Below the pieces are notes generated by a model. That model saw only the letters and a program-made list of their open reading frames with translations, made no database searches and was not told the origin of the DNA. A DNA stretch of 64,000 nt, taken from contig JAILGF010000071.1 of NCBI GenBank assembly GCA_024696945.1, positions 1 to 64,000 on the forward strand. The letters are read 5' to 3'. The DNA is from Lachnospiraceae bacterium (GTDB lineage Bacteria > Bacillota > Clostridia > Lachnospirales > Lachnospiraceae). Made by a program: the position numbers and the translations under genes. Shown here in pieces: positions 1 to 8,713 of this stretch. Position 1 is the stretch's first letter, and each line of letters starts with the position of its first letter.

Positions 1-2
1 TG

Positions 3-305
3 TCATATGATGCACTTACCGCACATACCGCCATTGTCTTTACACGATATATGCTGCTTGCACTTGAACAGCGTCAGAACGAGGACAGCAGAACTCTTGG
101 AGAGCTATTCTTTTTCCTGGTTGATGAGATGGCTGACATAATATTTGCCAGATCGATGTCAATCCTTGTTTCTGCAATGCTCGCAAGTCTTCAAAGTGTA
201 CTGAAACTTAGTGATGAGCAGTTGGACATCTTTGTCGCTGATTTCGAATCCCGCTTACCGGAGTACATCAGAAATGCTCTCCATCATAGTGTGAAAACGG
301 CATAA
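3..305 (+). CDS. Transposase, C-terminal fragment (probable IS4-type DDE)
   Basis: The reading frame is open from the window edge (S-Y-D-A-L-T-A-H-T-A-I-V-F-T-R-Y) into the ATG at 51 and ends with TAA at 303-305, so this is the last ~100 residues of a gene that begins outside the window. The order of a conserved HTAIVFTRYML segment, an acidic linker and a short C-terminal helix resembles the end of IS4-type DDE transposases common in Lachnospiraceae. The catalytic residues lie upstream and cannot be checked. No clear terminal inverted repeat is visible after the stop. It marks the left side of the window as accessory DNA. Family call is from pattern recognition only. Confidence 0.6.
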   Translation, partial: SYDALTAHTAIVFTRYMLLALEQRQNEDSRTLGELFFFLVDEMADIIFARSMSILVSAMLASLQSVLKLSDEQLDIFVADFESRLPEYIRNALHHSVKTA

Positions 306-807
306 ATCATACTTTATTGGTTGAAATATTGAATTTTCAAGGTACGAATCCCATTTTAGGTATGGGAAGTCTTAGTTAATAATTTCGGAATATTTTTCTT
401 GGTGTCTTATCTGTCGCAACCTCCCGAGTAGGAAAATAGTGATTCAGGAATGGTGAGATTGCTATTTATGTGATATTTATAGCATATCAGTTTAGTTTTC
501 TGATGCCTGTTTATGTATCGCTTATGGGGTCAGAGCATATCGCTGTCAATAAGATATACATATTGTTATAGAAGTGGTTTTAAGGTGTTTTTGGCGCAGA
601 TTTGGAAACCGGAAGGGTTATACTCTATGAAATAATGTTACCAATAGTTAAAATGCATTTTACGATATAGATTTATTTAACAACAGAAGTATTGACATTT
701 TCTGTATTTTTTGCTATTATACAATCAATTGTTAGCGATAAAATATTTGGCGCTATCCTGTAGCTACCAGTCTGCAACAAACATGCAACAAAGAAAGGAA
801 TTTAAGT
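306..807. other. Noncoding stretch between transposase and next gene
   Basis: No plausible coding frame is seen in these ~500 bases. It is AT-rich, contains the promoter at 692-720, and may include the right end of the insertion sequence, but I could not pick out an inverted repeat without its partner end. Confidence 0.5.
692..720 (+). promoter_or_regulatory. Sigma-A type promoter for the 808 gene
   Basis: TTGACA (692-697), a 17-base spacer, then TATTAT (715-720). This is a near-consensus housekeeping promoter and gives a leader of about 80 bases before the ATG at 808. Confidence 0.75.
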
Positions 808-1875
808 ATGCGTACGAATGGATTGATGATTTCGTATGATGACGGTATGAACCATGTACTAAAACCACAATGTGAAAAAGACTCCAGCTACCCAGTCGGT
901 AACTTGATGTGTCTAATATTTCAAGGAGAGATTCTTGATAATATCAGTCGTATCCTGAAGAATAGCATTAATTACTGCCCTATGAGCAAGGATGCGCTGA
1001 CACAAGACAGCATTGAAGAAGCAGAGAGATACATTTTATCTGCACTCCTCTACGAGGACTTCTATCCTGCACAACGAATTGCACAAGGATGTTTTATCCG
1101 GGTGATGGAACACTACCGGGCTCTCGACAGTCAAAATATGTCGGGACTCCTTCAAGAAGAGCTACAGAGGGTTAGCGAAGTGAATATGCCATTTAATGAT
1201 ATTGGATTCTCAAATGTCGGCACATTTCTGCGTCTTTGCTTCAATAACTATTATGTCGATCTTGTAAACGCACTTAGCTTCTTTACCGCTTTGTCTGCGA
1301 TATTTTCGGGGTCAGCAGACGATAGAGAAAAGGTAACATTCAATGAACTGGTAGGCATCTTCCAAGATCCAGATAATGTTCCGGGAATAGAACTTAGGTC
1401 CATGCTGACCGCATCTGGTAGGATGAATAATTTTTATGTAATAAACAGCTTCCTCTCTCTTGTGATGTTTGAGTTCTCTCATTTAGAAAGCGCTGATGTA
1501 TTAATTAGACGATGTCAAAATCCCGACTGTAGGAAGTTCTTCACGGCGAAAAGATCAGATGCTAAATACTGCAGTTTTCCGTCACCACAGAATCCTGTGA
1601 GGCTGTGTAGGAACTTTTATCCTCAACTACTGCATAGTAAGAAAGTCAAAGAAAACGAATTGGATCATCTTATTAAGAACACATTTGGAAGGCTGTATAA
1701 CCAGAAACGTCGACATCCAGATAGGGCTGCCGAAGTAATGAAGCTTATCAAAAAGTTACAGATTGAAGCAGAAAGTAAAAAGCAGGAAGTGCTACATAAT
1801 AGGATGGCAAAGATGGATTTTGAAACATGGTTGAAGAGATTAACCATAGCAAAAGGAGAAGATACATATGAGTGA
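808..1875 (+). CDS. Zinc-finger-like hypothetical protein (DUF6076-type)
   Basis: A 355-residue soluble protein of unknown function. A short metal-binding-like segment lies around residues 230-265: RRCQNPDCRKFF, then AKYC, then RLCRNF, that is CxxxxC plus two further Cys in the order used by CGNR-type or DUF6076-type zinc fingers. The N-terminal two thirds are helical with no motif I can name, and the C-terminus (about 270-355) is strongly basic and charged, possibly nucleic-acid binding. The start has an AAAGGA ribosome binding site. It overlaps the next gene by 8 bases, so the two are probably co-translated. It sits beside a transposase remnant, which suggests mobile-element cargo. DUF6076 is recalled, not searched. 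Confidence 0.65.
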   Translation: MRTNGLMISYDDGMNHVLKPQCEKDSSYPVGNLMCLIFQGEILDNISRILKNSINYCPMSKDALTQDSIEEAERYILSALLYEDFYPAQRIAQGCFIRVMEHYRALDSQNMSGLLQEELQRVSEVNMPFNDIGFSNVGTFLRLCFNNYYVDLVNALSFFTALSAIFSGSADDREKVTFNELVGIFQDPDNVPGIELRSMLTASGRMNNFYVINSFLSLVMFEFSHLESADVLIRRCQNPDCRKFFTAKRSDAKYCSFPSPQNPVRLCRNFYPQLLHSKKVKENELDHLIKNTFGRLYNQKRRHPDRAAEVMKLIKKLQIEAESKKQEVLHNRMAKMDFETWLKRLTIAKGEDTYE

Positions 1876-2095
1876 AGTAACTAAAATAATGGCTAACATT
1901 TTTACTGGAAAGGGTGGTACGATTCGGTTGGCTATCTTCGGATCAATATTCAGTGCAGTTGTTTTTGAGCTCCTTGATTCAAAATATGATCTAAGAGCAA
2001 AAACAAGTAGTGGAGTCTCTGTTTCTCTAACGCCTGCATACGAACGTGTGATGACAGTTCCGTTGGATTCTGATGACGCTTCAAGTGAAGGATAA
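1868..2095 (+). CDS. Small single-pass protein coupled to the 808 gene
   Basis: A 75-residue protein whose ATG lies inside the last codons of the preceding gene, with AAGGAG at 1853-1858 nine bases upstream. One weak hydrophobic segment (about residues 17-33, IRLAIFGSIFSAVVFELL) could be a membrane helix; the tail is Ser/Thr-rich and ends in an acidic run. The overlap and good ribosome binding site make it a believable gene. No family recognised. Confidence 0.55.
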   Translation: MSEVTKIMANIFTGKGGTIRLAIFGSIFSAVVFELLDSKYDLRAKTSSGVSVSLTPAYERVMTVPLDSDDASSEG

Positions 2096-2656
2096 ATATT
2101 TAAAGCCATAGAGAATGCGTATGTAACGGACACATCTGGTCAGTCGCCTGCAGAAAGTCAGATTGAATAATAGATGAATGTATAGATTGACCGCTTGGGG
2201 GATACTGAAAGAGCAAGAGCAACTTTACCATACCTTTTCCTTTGATAAAAATTGATTGATGATCTGACTATAAATGTGTTTACCTGTAACCTTTTCAGAT
2301 TTATTACAATAAATATGCTGAATTTCCTCTGTAACGGACTAGATATTTTTATTATTATATGTGAGGCCAGCGAATATCATGTGGAGAAAAATATATTATC
2401 ATATTAATTTAGTCATAATGGACTAATTGTTTTCAATCGCTAAAACGCACCATGACGGTGATTTTTTACTGCACTAACTCGGAAAACAGATATTTTTAGT
2501 CCTTTATGGTGGGATTTCATATATATACTGTTATAGTAGAATAGATGATGCCATCTTTTGTTACTAAAAGGAATAATGAAGCTTGATTTCGGGATGTGGC
2601 TTTTATGAAAAAAATACTTGTAATTAAATACATCATCTAGAAGGAAGGAATATTTT
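2096..2656. other. Noncoding stretch
   Basis: About 560 AT-rich bases without a supported gene. The only structure I see is a weak 4-bp hairpin (CACC at 2448-2451 with GGTG at 2457-2460) followed by ATTTTTT, which could be a poor terminator. Confidence 0.4.
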
Positions 2657-2881
2657 ATGCTTGAAGAGAATTATCCAAAAGAAAAGTATAAATGTAAAAA
2701 GAAGAATTGTAATTATGAGTTTGAACCCGCTTATTTTCCTGCTCAGTGTCCCAAATGTCATGGTTATAACTGCGTGCCCAAGCGATTGCTTGAAATTCCA
2801 CTAAGAAACCGTGATACTGATTTCGGTTATTTTGAATATATTAAGAAATTGAAAAAGAAAGATAGCAATGGAAATAACTGA
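2657..2881 (+). CDS. Small zinc-ribbon protein
   Basis: A 74-residue, lysine-rich protein. Two metal-knuckle-like pairs are visible: CKKKNC near residue 13 and CPKC near residue 32, the pattern of rubredoxin/FmdB-like zinc ribbons (CxxxxC...CxxC). The remainder is charged and ends KKLKKKDSNGNN. A good ribosome binding site (AGAAGGAAGG) precedes the ATG. It stands alone between noncoding stretches in the accessory strip. Function unknown; a regulatory or adaptor role in a mobile element is only a guess. Confidence 0.6.
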   Translation: MLEENYPKEKYKCKKKNCNYEFEPAYFPAQCPKCHGYNCVPKRLLEIPLRNRDTDFGYFEYIKKLKKKDSNGNN

Positions 2882-3105
2882 AAAAGACGGATTTATCCCC
2901 ATGAAAACTGATACGTCAGCTTGTCACATTTGCAGATATAATACATTATTCATAAAACAATGCTATATCAGTAGAATGAAATGATGTCACTACCTTGTTA
3001 TCAAGAAGGTTTGTGGCATCATTTATTGATTTTCTCGAGATTGGAATCAATTTTTATATCGCCGGATATTTATGTGATATATTTGTCACATGGGGGTGAT
3101 AGTGT

Positions 3106-3996
3106 ATGATAAAAGACTATAAAAGCAGTTTTTGTGAGAAAAGTGAAGTTGTTAGGATGATTTTAAGGGGATGCTGCAGAGTACCAGTACCGGAGTCTGC
3201 TTCTTTTTTGAAGGGTATACCAACCGGTTTTTATGACCTTGATTATATGACCCAAGGTCTTCAAAAAGGGAACCTGATATTATTGGCTGGACGTTTTTTT
3301 ATTGGAAAGGCGGCTCTTGCTTTAAGCATATCAAGATATGTTGTGCTTAAAGAAAACAGGGCAGTTGCATATTTTAGTTCTCGATGCTCAGGTAAACAGG
3401 TTATTACACGGCTGCTTTCTATGGATTCTGAAGTGAATATCCTGGATATAGCGTATGGAAAGATTGATAAGGATGATAGGAGCAAACTAAAGGAAAGTGC
3501 AAAGAGAATAGCTAATGCTCCGTTATACATAGATGACTCTCCTTGCATTACAGTTAGCAAAATCAGAAACAAGTGCTGGAAACTAAAGAAGAGTGATGAT
3601 TTAGGTCTGATAGTGATAGACGGCCTCCAGTTTATAGTTCCGGATACAAGATGGAGACATTGTTCAGTTGATAAGCGGAAGCGGTCTATAATGATAGGAT
3701 TAAAGAAGCTTGCAAATGAAATGGACTGCCCGGTCATTGTGATTTCAAAACTTCCTGAACTAGTAGATCTTTATGGTAACAGGAGACCGGAGATAACGGA
3801 TTTGGATAGTACCGATTATTCTGCACAGTATTCGGATGTGATTATTTTTATGTATCAGGATAGGAGTCTCCAGGGAAAGATTCCGGACAAGGATATCCTG
3901 ACGGATCTGATTATTGCGAAGAACCGTTCCGGAAAGGATGGGGTGGTGAAGCTGAGACCACAGTTTGAGTATTCTAGGTTTGTTAATGTAATCTGA
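3106..3996 (+). CDS. DnaB-helicase C-terminal-domain protein with degraded catalytic site
   Basis: The 296-residue protein aligns by eye with the RecA-like ATPase domain of replicative helicase DnaB: GIPTGFYDLDYMTQGLQKGN (start), LIVIDGLQFI (Walker B, D172), SDVIIFMYQD, and DLIIAKNRSGKDGVVKL near the end. The DnaB N-terminal primase-interaction domain is absent. Walker A reads GRFFIGKA: Lys68 is kept but the Thr/Ser that binds magnesium is Ala69. The SLEM motif carrying the catalytic glutamate is SSRC, with Arg93 in the glutamate position. Family knowledge predicts that such a protein cannot hydrolyse ATP normally. It probably is a regulatory or structural DnaB/RadA paralogue of a mobile element. 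Start chosen at the ATG after GGGGGTG. Confidence 0.8.
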   Translation: MIKDYKSSFCEKSEVVRMILRGCCRVPVPESASFLKGIPTGFYDLDYMTQGLQKGNLILLAGRFFIGKAALALSISRYVVLKENRAVAYFSSRCSGKQVITRLLSMDSEVNILDIAYGKIDKDDRSKLKESAKRIANAPLYIDDSPCITVSKIRNKCWKLKKSDDLGLIVIDGLQFIVPDTRWRHCSVDKRKRSIMIGLKKLANEMDCPVIVISKLPELVDLYGNRRPEITDLDSTDYSAQYSDVIIFMYQDRSLQGKIPDKDILTDLIIAKNRSGKDGVVKLRPQFEYSRFVNVI

Positions 3997-4012
3997 AAAA
4001 GGAGGGAGCCAT

Positions 4013-4393
4013 ATGAGTGCAGGAATGGGTTTTCTGTGTTTTATCGTTCTGTTTGTATTACTGATGGGAAGCTGCAAGTGGATATTAACTTATGAGAGAC
4101 AGGAGAAGATAGCCAAGGAGAGAAAGGTTATTAATTCGGATATGCTTAGCCGTGACTATACAGATGTTCCAGGAGTTAAGAATTGTCCAAGATGCGGTTC
4201 AAAAGCTCATGTAACAACTTCAGTATCTATACCTTCCATTATGTCCGAACCGGGAAGGTTGGAATTCAATAAGTTTGACATCAGGATTTATCATTCGGTT
4301 CATTGTAACAGTTGTTCCCTTGGTACCGGAAATCGTGAGGAGATGGCAGAGGTTATGAGAGATTGGAACTCGCAGCGTATAACACAACAATAA
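4013..4393 (+). CDS. Membrane-anchored Lar-like zinc-ribbon protein
   Basis: A 126-residue protein with one N-terminal membrane helix (about residues 5-24), a short basic stretch, and a zinc ribbon: CPRCGS near residue 60, then HCNSC about 40 residues later, and a closing EVMRDWNSQ. CPxCGS...CxxC...WN is the signature of the Lar restriction-alleviation family of phage and prophage genes, which are normally soluble. The membrane anchor is unusual. AAGGAGGG precedes the ATG and the gene follows the DnaB-like gene by 16 bases, so they form an operon. A link to restriction is inferred only from the family resemblance. Confidence 0.6.
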   Translation: MSAGMGFLCFIVLFVLLMGSCKWILTYERQEKIAKERKVINSDMLSRDYTDVPGVKNCPRCGSKAHVTTSVSIPSIMSEPGRLEFNKFDIRIYHSVHCNSCSLGTGNREEMAEVMRDWNSQRITQQ

Positions 4394-4404
4394 GGAGGAT
4401 GCCT

Positions 4405-4710
4405 ATGAAGTCTATGATTTTAAGCAGAGTTGATGTTTCTGGTTACCACACACTGTATCTTGTAGCGGATAATAAAGAGTATTATCTGTTCCGTCAGGCA
4501 TATAGAAGGGGCGTTGCAGACTATTATAGGAATGGAGCAACTATTGATGATGCCATAAACTACTCTAAGGCAAAATTTGATACGTCAGTTATGCATACCA
4601 TGAGTAAGTTGCTTTCTCACATAAGATATGTGGAAAAGGAGTTTGATATCATAGTTTTGGACAGAACAAGACGGATGTCAGAAAGAAAGATCAAGAAAAA
4701 CTGTGCGTAA
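4405..4710 (+). CDS. Small hypothetical protein
   Basis: The frame is open further upstream, but AAGGAGG at 4392-4398 is placed six bases before the ATG at 4405, so I start there, giving 101 residues (MKSMILSRVDVSGYH...). It is a mixed alpha/beta, basic protein with no motif I recognise. It lies 11 bases after the Lar-like gene and is likely the last gene of that small operon. Confidence 0.6.
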   Translation: MKSMILSRVDVSGYHTLYLVADNKEYYLFRQAYRRGVADYYRNGATIDDAINYSKAKFDTSVMHTMSKLLSHIRYVEKEFDIIVLDRTRRMSERKIKKNCA

Positions 4711-4903
4711 AAACTAATAAATCTTGGCATATTCAAGGTCTGGGTTTGTTACAGGAAGGGGAGTCCCTTTTCTATATACTTGACGCTGAGTTTTACAAGA
4801 TAATCCTTCATTAATATATGGATAATACAATTGCTTTATGATACAATGGCAGTTGTAGTATCCATATTTTATTTGTGGGTTAGCAACGGAAAAGGAGAGG
4901 GCA

Positions 4904-6598
4904 ATGAAGTATAAGAATTTTACAACAGCGGTTTACTGTACGGTCAGTGATGTGAACGCAATTAGGGATCTTGAGGCGTTTGATAAGGATTTTGCGCATA
5001 TTACGAATCATGTGAATGTAGATAAGGTGTATCTGGAGTATTACAGGAGCGACCAATGGTGTACCAAGGAGCATATGCTTGAGGTAAAGGATTTCTTTAA
5101 CAAGAAAGGTATCAAGACCTCGGGCGGCATAACTACCTGCGGAAGCGGTGGGGAAGGTTTTGCATCGTTCTGTTATTCAAAGCAGGAAGATCTTGATAAA
5201 CTGAAGAAAGCGGTTGAACTGTGCGCCGAGACCTTTGATGAGCTGATACTGGACGATTTTTATTTTACCAACTGCAGATGTGAAGCATGTATAAAGGCTA
5301 AGGGCAGCAGGACCTGGACTGATTTCAGGCTGGAACAGAAGCTTGATGCTTCGAAGAACATCATTATGAAGACCGCTAAGGATATCAATCCGAACATGAA
5401 CGTTATCATCAAATATCCTCAGTGGTTTGAGTATTATAACGAAACGGGCTACGATCCTATAAATGAAGCAAAGCTCTTTGATTCCATATATACCGGAACC
5501 GAGACCAGGAATCCTGAGTATTCCCAGCAGCATCTTCCCAAGTACCTTGGATATTTTGTAATGAGATATCTGGAGAATGCGGCACCGGGTAGGAACTTGG
5601 GCGGCTGGTTCGATCCGTTTGACTGTAATTACAATCTTTCATCTTATCTGGAGCAGGGGTATCTTACTCTGTTTGCAAAGGCTAAGGAGGTTACGCTGTT
5701 CTGCCTGGGTGCTTTAAGAAAGCATGGTCCGTGGAGACTGATGGCGCCCTCCATCGGAGAGATGTTTAAGGAGTGCGACGAATATCTCGGGTACCTTGGC
5801 AATCCGGTGGGTGTTGCAGCATACAGGCCTATGAGGGCAAGAGGAGAGAATGACCTGCATTCATATCTGGGTATGTGCGGTATTCCTTTTGAACCCTGCT
5901 TTGAGTATCCCGAAAATGCAAAGACGGTTTTCTTAAGCGAAGGAGCTGCGGCTGACGGGGATATTGTTTCTAAGATGAATGATACGATGCTAGCCGGTGG
6001 GGATTGTATTGTGACGAGCGGGTTTGTTAAGAAGCTTGGTAAGGCTTTTGGACAGTTTGTCAATATTACGGTTACCGATAGGAAGGCGATAGTTAAGGAA
6101 TATGCGGGGACAAACAATAACGGGATCAATCTAAACGGTTCCGTTCCGGGTAAGGAACCGGTCATGATTCCTCAGATAGATTACTGTACCAATGATATTT
6201 GGGAGCTTGCGGGCGGATATGCTTCGTTTAACAATTTCCCTATAGTGCTCCGTACCAAATACGGCAAGGGACATATCTGTGTTGTTACAATTCCCGACAA
6301 TATGGGTGACCTGCTGAATTTCCCGGCAGCGGTCCTTAACGTTATCAGAGGTCTCTTCATGAAGGACCTTCCCGTTAAGCTGATGGGTGAGTCTCAGATC
6401 CAGTTCTTTGCTTATGATAATGATACCTTTATCCTTCGCTCCGACCTTCCGTATAACGAAGGCGTGACACTGCAGGTAAAAGAAGGGATTAAGAGTGTTA
6501 AGGAGCTTATGTCAGGCAGGGAGTTTAAGATCGACGACCATGGGCAGGTAAGCCTGCAGCTTATGCCGATGATGAATATGCTACTAAAAATTGAATGA
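4904..6598 (+). CDS. Glycoside-hydrolase-like TIM-barrel protein (uncharacterised)
   Basis: A 564-residue protein without a signal peptide. Residues 1-330 read as a TIM barrel: strands ending KVYLEYY, GIKTSGGI, ELILDDFYF and NVIIKYPQWF, with a Cys pair in TNCRCEAC after the LDD motif, as seen in several hypothetical glycosyl hydrolase (GHL) families. The middle (about 330-470) resembles a beta-galactosidase-trimerisation or glutamine-amidotransferase-like domain (VFLSEGAAADGDIVSKMND, DCIVTSGF), and the C-terminus is a small beta domain. The two acids in LDDFYF are candidate catalytic residues. Probably acts on cytoplasmic sugars; no substrate can be named. It has its own ribosome binding site (GGAGAGG) and a terminator after it. 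Confidence 0.6.
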   Translation: MKYKNFTTAVYCTVSDVNAIRDLEAFDKDFAHITNHVNVDKVYLEYYRSDQWCTKEHMLEVKDFFNKKGIKTSGGITTCGSGGEGFASFCYSKQEDLDKLKKAVELCAETFDELILDDFYFTNCRCEACIKAKGSRTWTDFRLEQKLDASKNIIMKTAKDINPNMNVIIKYPQWFEYYNETGYDPINEAKLFDSIYTGTETRNPEYSQQHLPKYLGYFVMRYLENAAPGRNLGGWFDPFDCNYNLSSYLEQGYLTLFAKAKEVTLFCLGALRKHGPWRLMAPSIGEMFKECDEYLGYLGNPVGVAAYRPMRARGENDLHSYLGMCGIPFEPCFEYPENAKTVFLSEGAAADGDIVSKMNDTMLAGGDCIVTSGFVKKLGKAFGQFVNITVTDRKAIVKEYAGTNNNGINLNGSVPGKEPVMIPQIDYCTNDIWELAGGYASFNNFPIVLRTKYGKGHICVVTIPDNMGDLLNFPAAVLNVIRGLFMKDLPVKLMGESQIQFFAYDNDTFILRSDLPYNEGVTLQVKEGIKSVKELMSGREFKIDDHGQVSLQLMPMMNMLLKIE

Positions 6599-6611
6599 GT
6601 TTTTATTTTTG

Positions 6612-6640
6612 GCACCTTCCCTTGACGGAGGGTGCTTTTT
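6612..6640 (+). terminator. Rho-independent terminator after the 4904 gene
   Basis: GCACCTTCC (6612-6620) pairs with GGAGGGTGC (6627-6635) through nine pairs including one G-U, with a 6-base loop, followed by TTTTT. Confidence 0.85.
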
Positions 6641-6653
6641 GCTTTTAAAACGT

Positions 6654-6682
6654 TTGACATGGATTGTGCGATATGGTATTAT
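6654..6682 (+). promoter_or_regulatory. Promoter for the 6737 gene
   Basis: TTGACA (6654-6659), 17-base spacer, TATTAT (6677-6682) preceded by TGG, so it also has an extended -10 feature. It follows directly on the terminator of the previous gene. Confidence 0.8.
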
Positions 6683-6736
6683 TAAGGCGGTTTACAAGGA
6701 AATGTTTGTTGAGACTGATAGGTTAAGGAGGAAGGT

Positions 6737-7756
6737 ATGAAAAAGCTATTATCTTTACTGATCGTTTTTTCGATTGTTTTAGGAATTATCGGTGCTCCGG
6801 TGAGTGTAAGTGCAAAGAGTAAAGAGGAAATAGTATCTGTCGGCGGCATTATTGCACCCGTCAGCATAAAATGGACAGAAACTCTTGTATACAAGGGAAC
6901 GGCCACTTATGATATAAGCGGAGAGGACGAAAGTTCTTTTACTACGGTATTTATTCTTTCTGAATCGGTGAAGAGTGCTGAAGAATTCGAAAAACTGGCC
7001 AAGGTTCTTTCTAAAAAGAATAGTAAGGCTAAGGTGTTAAAAGTATTATCAAACAGTGAATTGATGGAAGGCTCGCCTATAACTAAAAAGAATCTGAAGC
7101 TTAAAAAGGATGCTGCCGGTAAATATATGGCAATAGTTGATTTCACACAGCAAGGTGGATCTTATTACATGGTAATAAGAAATATCGAAGACAAATACGT
7201 TGCTGTATATGGCGTTGTCAGCGATGATCCTGTGAGCTCTAAGCTGAAGAAGACGGTACTTGGCTATGCTAAAAGGATTGAAGCTGATCCGATGGGGCAG
7301 ACAATTACGCTGGTTGATGATCTGAAGGTCCCTTTCGATGAAAGCTGGACTTTGTTATGGAATGATAAGCAATGGGCTGAGCTTATTGCGGGTACGGAAA
7401 CTGAAATTGAACTGGGATCCGACGTTGTGGATGCAGATGAAGAAACAAAGGCAGTTACTGAACTGATGAAGGATGACGCAAATAAGGATGAACTTGAAGC
7501 ACTTCTGATAGAGCTTCTTAAGATCCCTGTTGATGAGCTTGATCAGGAAGTTGTCGATTCGATGTTTATCATGGAGCCTGACGGAAACGGGGCATATTAT
7601 GTAGCGTTTGATCTGGTATACGGATATATGGTTTTTAGGATCGTTGACGATAAGTACATGATTGTGGCTACTGCTATGAATCCCTCGGAGGTGCCTCTTG
7701 AACAGGAGACCATCGATAAGGTTAATAAGATGATTTTTGATGCATATATCAAATAA
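6737..7756 (+). CDS. Secreted hypothetical protein
   Basis: A 339-residue protein with a clear Sec signal peptide: MKK, a hydrophobic core to about residue 20, and a likely cleavage at VSVSA-K near residue 26. The mature part has two similar-looking halves of beta strands and acidic helices (for example IEADPMGQTITLVDD, then DADEETKAVTELMKDDANKD). No cysteine pairs, cell-wall anchor or catalytic motif are seen. AAGGAGGAAGG precedes the ATG. Function unknown; located at the cell surface or outside by its signal. Confidence 0.7.
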   Translation: MKKLLSLLIVFSIVLGIIGAPVSVSAKSKEEIVSVGGIIAPVSIKWTETLVYKGTATYDISGEDESSFTTVFILSESVKSAEEFEKLAKVLSKKNSKAKVLKVLSNSELMEGSPITKKNLKLKKDAAGKYMAIVDFTQQGGSYYMVIRNIEDKYVAVYGVVSDDPVSSKLKKTVLGYAKRIEADPMGQTITLVDDLKVPFDESWTLLWNDKQWAELIAGTETEIELGSDVVDADEETKAVTELMKDDANKDELEALLIELLKIPVDELDQEVVDSMFIMEPDGNGAYYVAFDLVYGYMVFRIVDDKYMIVATAMNPSEVPLEQETIDKVNKMIFDAYIK

Positions 7757-7800
7757 TACCGCGCAGTCCGGTGCAGTTGTCTAAGGAGGTACGGCTTCTG

Positions 7801-8319
7801 ATGATACATGTTAGTGAGGATGAGATTCGCCAAGGGCTTAGGGAGGTCTTGGAAGAGATGGGGATTGAAGAAGAAAAGCTTGATCTTCAGATACTCGTTA
7901 AGCCACTGGTATCATTGGTAAACAGAATGAACATTAGGGTGGGGTTTAATGCAAATGCCACTGTCTTTGCCGGCGACCTAAAAACATCCAACATGTTCGG
8001 CGAAGTGCTTGCCAAGACCATAGAGAAGTGGTTCCCTGACTGCTGTGCCGTAACAGGTGAGCGGAGTATCTATAATAGGAAGAACTGGAGCGAAAAGGAG
8101 AAGGCGTTTAAGCTTCTCCTTGTAAAAGGATATGAAGCGCTGTCCTTGGACAAGCTTCACGATACACTTTCCGAATTTGAGAAGAACGGCTGGAATCCGA
8201 CCGTTATCCTTTGTACCACCGAAAAGGTATTTGAAAAAATGCGCCGTTATGAGAACGGCGAGTATAGGCTGTTTTATTCTCTGTGCGGATATAAGGTAAT
8301 GATCCCGGAAATGGGATGA
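7801..8319 (+). CDS. Hypothetical cytoplasmic protein
   Basis: An in-frame GTG exists at 7771, but AAGGAGG at 7783-7789 followed by ATG at 7801 marks the likely start, giving 172 residues. The protein is mixed alpha/beta and charged, with no signal peptide or membrane helix. It carries scattered Cys (DCCAVTG, VILCTTEK). I recognise no family. It lies 44 bases after the secreted protein and 29 before the MIF-like gene, so it may be read from the 6654 promoter. Confidence 0.65.
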   Translation: MIHVSEDEIRQGLREVLEEMGIEEEKLDLQILVKPLVSLVNRMNIRVGFNANATVFAGDLKTSNMFGEVLAKTIEKWFPDCCAVTGERSIYNRKNWSEKEKAFKLLLVKGYEALSLDKLHDTLSEFEKNGWNPTVILCTTEKVFEKMRRYENGEYRLFYSLCGYKVMIPEMG

Positions 8320-8348
8320 AATATTGAAAAATATAGGAGGACTGATTT

Positions 8349-8690
8349 ATGCCGTTTATTGATTCAAAGATCACCGTTCCCGTTAGTGCGGAACAAAAAG
8401 AAGCATTAAAAGCAGAGCTCGGAAAGCTCATGGCAACTCTTCATAAGAGCGAGACATATCTTATGGTAGGTATTGAAGATAAGTATGACCTCTGGTTCGG
8501 CGGAAAAAAGCTTGAGAAGGGAGCTTATGTTTCCGTAAGCCTTTTAGGCAATGCGCCTTCGAAGGATTTTTCGGCGATGACCGGACAGATCTGCGAAGTA
8601 TATTCAAAGCTCCTGGGAATTCCGGGAGATGCTATTTATGTTACATACCATCCGATAAGCGACTGGGGCTGGAACGGAAGTAATTTCTAA
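8349..8690 (+). CDS. MIF/phenylpyruvate tautomerase-like protein
   Basis: At 113 residues it has the usual length for the macrophage migration inhibitory factor fold. After removal of Met, Pro is the N-terminal residue (MPFIDSKI), the catalytic base in the tautomerase superfamily. Other family marks are SETYLMVGIED (Lys/Val-Gly-Ile loop region), the central ISVSLLGN-like strand (VSVSLLGNAP) and a C-terminal IYVTYHPISDWGWNGSNF matching the family's [20 protein letters not shown]-like end. The family acts as trimers on enol/keto substrates; the physiological substrate in bacteria is unknown. AGGAGG precedes the ATG. Confidence 0.9.
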   Translation: MPFIDSKITVPVSAEQKEALKAELGKLMATLHKSETYLMVGIEDKYDLWFGGKKLEKGAYVSVSLLGNAPSKDFSAMTGQICEVYSKLLGIPGDAIYVTYHPISDWGWNGSNF

Positions 8691-8713
8691 AAAAATAAAA
8701 ATTTTTTGAAAAA

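Noticed and set aside
5644-6165. Minus-strand open frame of 173 codons inside the glycosidase-like gene
   Set aside because: Low-complexity antisense frame with no ribosome binding site; the + strand protein is clearly coding.
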